From Microbacterium ureisolvens (lineage in GTDB: Bacteria; Actinomycetota; Actinomycetes; Actinomycetales; Microbacteriaceae): DNA of 64,000 nt. A model generated the notes under the pieces. It saw only the letters and a list, made by a program, of their open reading frames with translations. It was not told the DNA's origin and ran no database searches. This document shows, piece by piece, positions 58,786 through 64,000 of the stretch (within the stretch, counting starts at the first letter, position 1; every line of letters starts with the position of its first letter). The DNA lies in NCBI RefSeq assembly GCF_015278315.1, contig NZ_JADIJE010000011.1, forward strand, positions 112,929-176,928. The letters run 5' to 3'. A program made the position numbers and the translations under genes.

Positions 58786-61719
58786 ATGACGCTCGACGAC
58801 TTCCGGCGCGAGATCGCCCACCCTTCGATCGAATTCCGCCCCGAGCTGCGGTGGTGGCTCGCGGAGGGCCTCCACAGCGACGCCACCCTCCGGCGCGAGA
58901 TCGCCGACGCGCACCGCCTCGGCTTCGGCGGCATGGAGTTCCTCGCCATGGACGAAGGGGCGATCGACCACGCCCGCTACGGCTGGGGCTCGGAGGAGTG
59001 GGTGCACGACTCGCAGGTGGTGGTCGAGGAGACCACCCGCCGCGGCATGTCGGTGAGCTTCACGTCGGGCACGAACTGGTCGAACGCGAACCTCCCCACC
59101 ATCGATCCCGACCAGCGTGCCGCCGCGCAGGAGCTGGACGTCGCGCGCGAGACGCTCGCCGGCGGCGCGTCTCGCCGAGGAGCGCTCCCCCGCATCGACT
59201 TCGACGCGCCGATCGCCGAGACCACGCTGCCCGGTCACCGCGGCCGGATCACGGCGCAGCACCTGGTCGCGGTCGTCGCGGCCCGCGTTGCGGGCGACGG
59301 ACTGCTCGATGCGGCGTCCGTGATCGACCTCACGTCGCACGTCCGCGACGAGGCCCTCGACTGGACCGCGCCGGACGGCGACGGCGAATGGCACCTGTTC
59401 TCGTACTGGATGCACGGCACGGGGCAGACGGCCTCGCCGTCGGCGAGCGTCAACTACACGGTCAACTACCTCGACCGCGACGGCGTCGGCGCCGTCATCG
59501 CCTACTGGGACGACGTCGTGCTCACGCCGGCGCTCCGCGAGGAGATCGCCCGCAACCCGCGTGCGCAGATGTACATGGACTCCCTCGAGCTGTCGACCTA
59601 CGGCGCGGGCGGACTTTTCTGGGGCTTCACCGTGGCCGACGAGTTCCGCGCCCGGCGCGGCTACGACCTCGTGCCGTGGCTGCCGTTCCTCACCCGCGAC
59701 GTGCCGTTCATGGCCGTGTCGACCGTCTACCACCACGAGCCCGCTGACCAGGCCGATCGCGTGACCGTCGACAAGGTGCGGTACGACTACGCCCGCACGC
59801 TCACCGACCTCTACATCGAGAACATGCTGCGCCCCTTCGCCGCGTTCCTCCACGAGGTCGGCCTGACGCTGCGCGCCGAGATCAGCTACGGTCTGCCGTT
59901 CGAGCTCACACGTCCCGGTCCCGAGGTCGACGGCATCGAGACCGAGTCCCTCGAGTTCGGCTCGCAGATCGACGCCTACCGCCTGATGGCCGGGCCCGCG
60001 CACCTCTTCGGCAAGCAGTACTCGTCGGAGACAGGCGCCACGACGCGCAACCACATGCTCGACCACCGCTTCTACGACCAGATCATCGCGACGCAGCTCG
60101 CCGCGGGCATTACGAAGACGGTGCTGCACGGCTGGGCGAGTCCCGCCGGTGCGGAGGGCGTGACCGAGTGGCCGGGCCACGAGGGCATGTGGTCGATGTT
60201 CTCGGAGCGGTTCGACACCCGTCAGCCGGGCTCGGAGTTCTACCCGCTGTGGACGGCCGCGATCGGGCGCCTGCAGTACGCGCTGCGGCACGGCCGACCG
60301 CGCATCGACGTCGGCATCCTCCGCACCGACCACTTCACCGACAACCTCATCGGTGTGAGCCTGACCGGCCCCGACGGCGAGCGCATCCCCGACGAGGTCG
60401 CCTACGGCACCATGTGGATGCGCGATCGCGAGAACCACTGGTGGCAGGACCTCGGCATGCAGGACGCCGGCATCACCTACGAGTTTCTCGACGGAGCGCT
60501 GCTGCTGCGCGACGACGTCTCGTTCGACGGCGACGAGGTGCAGCCGGGCGGGCCGGGCTACCGGGCGCTCGTGGTCTACCAGGGCACCCTCGACGCCGAC
60601 GTCGCGGCGCGCCTCCGCGGGTGGGTCGAGCGTGGCTTGCCCCTCGTGATCGTCGACGGCGCGCGCGAGCTCGAGTCGCTCCGCGACGGGCGCCATCGCA
60701 CGCACGAGCACGCGGCATCGGCCACTCCCGGACTCGACGGACGAGACGACGAGCTCCGCACGATCATGGCGGACCTCCGACGGATGCCGGGCGTCCGCGT
60801 CGCCGCTCCCTCCGGCGTCGTCGCGGCCCTCGACGAGCTCGGCGCGGGCGGACGCGCGCGCTTCGAGGCCGACGACACCCACGTGCTCACCCACCTGCGC
60901 GACGGCGACGACCTCACGGTCCTGTATGCGTACCACTTCCTCTATGAGACGACCGAGCCGACCACCGTGCGCGTGTAGCTCGAGGGCACCGGCGCAGTGC
61001 ACCGGCTCGACCCGTCGACCGGTGCGCTGCGTCCGCACCGCGGCGTGCGCAGCGACGGCGATCGCACGGTCGTCGAGCTGACGCTCGCGCCCGGCGAGAT
61101 TGCCGTCATGGTGCTGGATCGGACGACGGATGCCGCGGACGCGGCGCCCGCGGTGTTCACCGAGGTCGTCCGCGCCGACGCCTGGCGGCTGGTCGTCGAG
61201 AGCTGGGACGCGGGCGAGCCCGAGGTGCTGGCGGAGGACCGCGGCTTGGGATACGTCTCGCGCGAGGTCCGGCCGAGGACGGCGATCACGCGCCGCGACG
61301 CCGGCGAGGTGGCACTCGCGCCGTGGTCCGAGATCTCGGCCGTCGGCCCCGACGTCTCCGGGGTCGGCGAGTACACCGCCACGCTGTCGGTCGGCGCTGT
61401 CGAACCGAACGCCCGGTACCTGCTCGATCTCGGCTCGACCGGCGGCGGCCTCGGCTCGGTGCGCGTCGGCGACGGCCCCGAGCGGGGTTTCGACACCGCG
61501 CACCCGGTCGTCGACGTGAGTGCCGACCTCCGTGCCGGTGACAACCCCGTCGTGGTGCGCGTCTCGAGCTCGCTGAACAACCGGCTCCGCGCCCGCGGCT
61601 ACTATGAGCGCGTCGCCGACATCGTGGCGCGGGACGTCGGCGGCGAGGAGCGCACGCAGCACGCGGTCGTCCGCGAGTACGGTCTCCTCGGGCCGGTTCG
61701 CCTGCTGCGCGAAGAGTGA
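58786..61719 (+). pseudogene. GH106-like glycoside hydrolase interrupted by one in-frame stop
   Basis: An open frame of 730 codons ends at TAG 60976-60978, but the same frame continues with coding-like sequence to 61719 (LEGTGAVHRLDPSTGALR ... GPVRLLREE), including the expected C-terminal beta-sandwich (NPVVVRVSSSLNNRLRARGYY). Intact it would be 977 residues. The N-terminal part (RWWLAEGLHSDATLRREIADAHRLGFGGMEF; TSGTNWSNANLP; HGWASPAGAEGVTEWPGHEGMWSMF) fits the alpha-L-rhamnosidase-like GH106 group, with no signal peptide. A single base change (GAG to TAG, Glu to stop) explains the break; a sequencing error or read-through is also possible. Confidence 0.85.
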
Positions 61720-61745
61720 CGACGGGGTGAGAGGACGAGAGCGCG

Positions 61746-62264
61746 ATGGCCAGAGGTGACGTCGACGCCGACCCCTCCGCAGACCTGCGTCCGGTCATCG
61801 GCGACGACCCGCTCGACCTGCGGCTGTCGCTCGCGTCGATCGTGCACTGGGCCGACAGCACCGCGCTCCGCCGCGACGTGATGGCGAAGGTGGCCTTCCC
61901 TGTCGACGACATGGGCATGTTCCTCGTCGTGAATCAGCTCTCCTACAACGGGGCCATGCGGCCGGTCGAGCTCTCCCTGGCGCTCGGCATGACGCCCACG
62001 AACATGAGCAAGATCGTCGGGCGCCTCGTGCACGCGGGGCTCGTCGTGCGCGTCGCCGCCCCCGGCGACGATCGCGGTGTGCTCGTGGCCCTGACGGCGG
62101 CGGGGCGCTCCATCGGCGAGCGCATCATGGCCGCCGCCGAGGCGAATCTCCGCGATCTGCTGGCCGACTGGTCGGTCGGCGAGGTCGACCAGCTCCGCCG
62201 CATGATGGCGCGGCTGGCCCGCGTGCACCGCTCCGTCTCGGAGCGGCGGGCCGCCTCCGCATAG
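61746..62264 (+). CDS. MarR family transcriptional regulator
   Basis: A 172-residue winged-helix regulator. The DNA-binding part is RPVELSLALGMTPTNMSKIVGRLVHAGLVVRVAAPGDDRGVLVALTAAGRSI, with the wing Asp-Asp-Arg-Gly typical of MarR. It begins 26 bp after the glycosidase frame, on the same strand, and probably controls it through the ACAG-type palindromes at 58734-58768. The ATG at 61746 follows GAGAGGACGAGAG. Confidence 0.9.
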   Translation: MARGDVDADPSADLRPVIGDDPLDLRLSLASIVHWADSTALRRDVMAKVAFPVDDMGMFLVVNQLSYNGAMRPVELSLALGMTPTNMSKIVGRLVHAGLVVRVAAPGDDRGVLVALTAAGRSIGERIMAAAEANLRDLLADWSVGEVDQLRRMMARLARVHRSVSERRAASA

Positions 62265-62267
62265 GCT
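62262..62267 (+). promoter_or_regulatory. -10 box of the HAD gene (leaderless)
   Basis: TAGGCT overlapping the MarR stop codon, followed by 7 nt and the ATG at 62275. Confidence 0.55.
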
Positions 62268-62274
62268 GGTGCCC

Positions 62275-63033
62275 ATGCCCCGACCCCCGCGGACCCCCTC
62301 GCGATGGACCTGCGTGCTGTGGGACGTGGACGGCACGCTCGTCGACGCGTCCGACGGCATCCTGCGCCGCCTCACGATCTGCCTCGAGCACTTCGGCAAG
62401 CGCCCGCCCACCCGCGCCGAGCTCGTGCACTGGATCGGCCCGCCGATGTACGAGTCGTTCCAGGTGAACGTCGGCATGAGCCCGGAGCAGGCGACCGAGG
62501 CCGTCGCGTTCTACCGCGGTCTCAACAAGATCGACGGCTACTCGACGGGCGCCAAGCTCTTCCCCGGGATGGGTGAGCTCGTGACGGATGTCGCGGCCGC
62601 CGGCATTCCGCAGGCCACGGCGAGCTCGAAGCCCGAGGTGCAGGTCGTGGCACTCATGGACCACTTCGACCTCTCGACCTCGCTCACGGCGATCGTCGGT
62701 GCGACGGCCGACGAGAAGACGCTGAGCGCCAAGGCCGACATCGTCGCCGAGGCGCTGCGCCGCCTCGCGGCGGCCGGCGTCGACACGAGCCGCCCCGTGC
62801 TCGTGGGCGACCGGCACCACGACGTCGAGGGCGGCGCCGTGCACGGCGTGCCGGTGATCTTCGTACGGTGGGGCTTCAGCTGGCCGCACGAGGCCGAGGG
62901 CGCGCAGGCGGTCGTCGACGACGTCGATCAGCTCCGTGCGCTGCTGCTGATGGACCAGTCGAGCGCACCGGGTGCGACGGCGGCCCACGAGGCGGTCGCC
63001 GCGGCCGAGGCCGTCGGGTCTGTGGATGCCTGA
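62275..63033 (+). CDS. HAD superfamily phosphatase (Gph/PGMB-like)
   Basis: A 252-residue hydrolase with motif I WDVDGTLVD (nucleophile Asp17, Asp19), motif II ATASSKPEVQVV, motif III Lys in AKADIVAEAL, and motif IV VLVGDRHHDVEGG. A helical cap follows motif I. The pattern suits phosphoglycolate phosphatase-like enzymes, but the substrate is not certain. The ATG at 62275 was chosen because it lies 7 nt after a TAGGCT box; a GTG two codons earlier is possible. Its end overlaps the next gene by 8 nt. Confidence 0.92.
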   Translation: MPRPPRTPSRWTCVLWDVDGTLVDASDGILRRLTICLEHFGKRPPTRAELVHWIGPPMYESFQVNVGMSPEQATEAVAFYRGLNKIDGYSTGAKLFPGMGELVTDVAAAGIPQATASSKPEVQVVALMDHFDLSTSLTAIVGATADEKTLSAKADIVAEALRRLAAAGVDTSRPVLVGDRHHDVEGGAVHGVPVIFVRWGFSWPHEAEGAQAVVDDVDQLRALLLMDQSSAPGATAAHEAVAAAEAVGSVDA

Positions 63034-64000
63034 CCTCGTCGCCACGATCCTGGGGTGGGTGGTTCCCGCTCTGGTCGTGTTCGGCGTCACGGCGATCGCG
63101 ATCGCCGCGCTGGTCTGGGCGGTGCGGCGGGCACGCCGGTCACCCCGCGCGCGGGCGGCGGCCGAGCAGGCCCGCGCCCACGCCGGAGCGACGCTGGTGC
63201 GCCTGGACGACGAGGTCGCCGAGCTCGAACTCGAGGTCGGCCTGTCGGGCGCGCTCTACGGCGGGGACGCGCCGGCATCGCTGCGGCGGGCGCGCCTGGC
63301 GGCCCAGCACACGCGCGACGATGCGTTCGAGGAGTACCGCGCGATCGGCGATCCCGGGGTGGCGCCCGCCGACGTGCGGCGCGTGGCTGCGCGCATCGAA
63401 CGTCGCTCCTCCGAGGCGCTGGCACTCGTCGCCGCAGCGCGCAGCGAGCACGGCACGTGGGTGCGCCAGCACGTCTCGGCCGCCGCGCAAGTGGACGCCG
63501 CCCAACGCCGGCTCGCTGAGCTCCGCGGCGCGATGGGCGACCCGGCGGCCCTGGTCGCCGACCTCTCGTCGCGCTTCGCCGAGGACGAATGGCGCGAGGC
63601 GTCGCGCTCGGCGCGCGCCGCCCTGTCGGAGGCCGCTGAGGCCGGGCGTCACCTGGACGCCGCCGCCGCCCGCGCGGGCGACCCGTCACTCAGCGCGCTG
63701 CCCGACCTCGCGGCCGGCGAACGGGCGCTCCGGCAGGCGGAATCCGACGCGCGCAACCTCGAGGAGACGCACCGCCTGGTGCTGCAGGCCGCGCATGCCG
63801 TTCCCGAAGAGATCGCCGCGGCCCGCACCGCGCTGCGCCAGGCGTCCGTCACGCGCGAGCACCTCGACCCGGCCGAGGCCGACCGGCTCGGCGCCGAGCT
63901 CCACGCCGTCGAGGCGGAGCTGAACCGCATCGAGACGGATGCCGCGCGCCACCCCACTCGCACGGTCGAGGCGATCGCGCGCCTGCGCGGACGACTCGAC
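63026..64000 (+). CDS. Membrane-anchored coiled-coil protein, partial (runs off window)
   Basis: The frame starts at ATG 63026, inside the HAD gene's end, and stays open to the window edge (325 codons). It has one N-terminal span (ILGWVVPALVVFGVTAIAIAALVWAV), a basic cytoplasmic turn, and then long Ala/Arg/Glu-rich helices with heptad spacing (DDEVAELELEVGLSGAL; AEADRLGAELHAVEAELNRIE), predicted coiled coil. I do not recognise the family. The 8-nt overlap implies co-translation with the HAD gene. Confidence 0.75.
   Translation, partial: MPDLVATILGWVVPALVVFGVTAIAIAALVWAVRRARRSPRARAAAEQARAHAGATLVRLDDEVAELELEVGLSGALYGGDAPASLRRARLAAQHTRDDAFEEYRAIGDPGVAPADVRRVAARIERRSSEALALVAAARSEHGTWVRQHVSAAAQVDAAQRRLAELRGAMGDPAALVADLSSRFAEDEWREASRSARAALSEAAEAGRHLDAAAARAGDPSLSALPDLAAGERALRQAESDARNLEETHRLVLQAAHAVPEEIAAARTALRQASVTREHLDPAEADRLGAELHAVEAELNRIETDAARHPTRTVEAIARLRGRLD

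Overview
The window is about 70% G+C and looks like a chromosomal segment of a Microbacterium-like actinobacterium (Microbacteriaceae). The evidence is a non-canonical mismatch-repair nuclease NucS, a DUF222/HNH protein, an actinobacterial Mrp antiporter operon with fused A and B subunits, many genes that start directly at a TANNNT -10 box (leaderless mRNAs), and the very frequent heptamer GGATGCC/GGCATCC. I saw no phage, insertion sequence, CRISPR array, rRNA or tRNA. The species call is inference.

Layout. 1-462: 5' part of purA (minus). 630-12709: a ten-gene plus-strand block with three luciferase-like (LLM) flavin monooxygenases, an FAD/NAD(P) protein, a complete peptide-type ABC importer and a DUF1684 protein; it reads as an oxidative uptake-and-degradation system for an unidentified small molecule. 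12728-15811: dodecin, then a yybP-ykoY manganese riboswitch, a TerC exporter and a CNNM/CorC-type protein. 15843-18148: PhzF isomerase and a D,D-carboxypeptidase. 18417-21374: a polar amino acid ABC importer. 21667-25774: DUF2834 membrane protein, P-loop kinase-like protein, a 750-bp gene-poor stretch, a DUF222/HNH protein and an NlpC/P60-like protein. 26120-29271: M20 peptidase and two Pr6Pr membrane proteins. 29326-38163: one giant LPPTG surface protein of about 2945 residues.

38343-43268: argG, then a TetR / pseudo-ABC-ATPase / YhgE-Pip operon with a clear operator. 43511-47232: penicillin acylase family protein and a Vsr/DUF559-like protein whose 3' end overlaps it. 47510-53807: six-gene Mrp cation/proton antiporter operon (A-B fusion, C, D, E, F, G; minus). 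53956-58690: GT-C-like membrane protein, a LacI regulator divergent from an MFS transporter with twin operators, and nucS. 58786-64000: a GH106-like glycosidase gene interrupted by a single in-frame TAG, a MarR regulator, a HAD phosphatase and a partial coiled-coil membrane protein.

The most unusual content is non-coding or repetitive. There are two long palindromic elements with a shared core but different, self-complementary arms (5137-5215, 18331-18406); a 55-bp repeat pair (47340-47394, 47432-47486); copies of a GGTCGTCGAGCGAGCG repeat that have entered coding sequence; related in-frame repeat copies in two subunits of one ABC transporter; and a consistent leaderless promoter geometry at nine genes.
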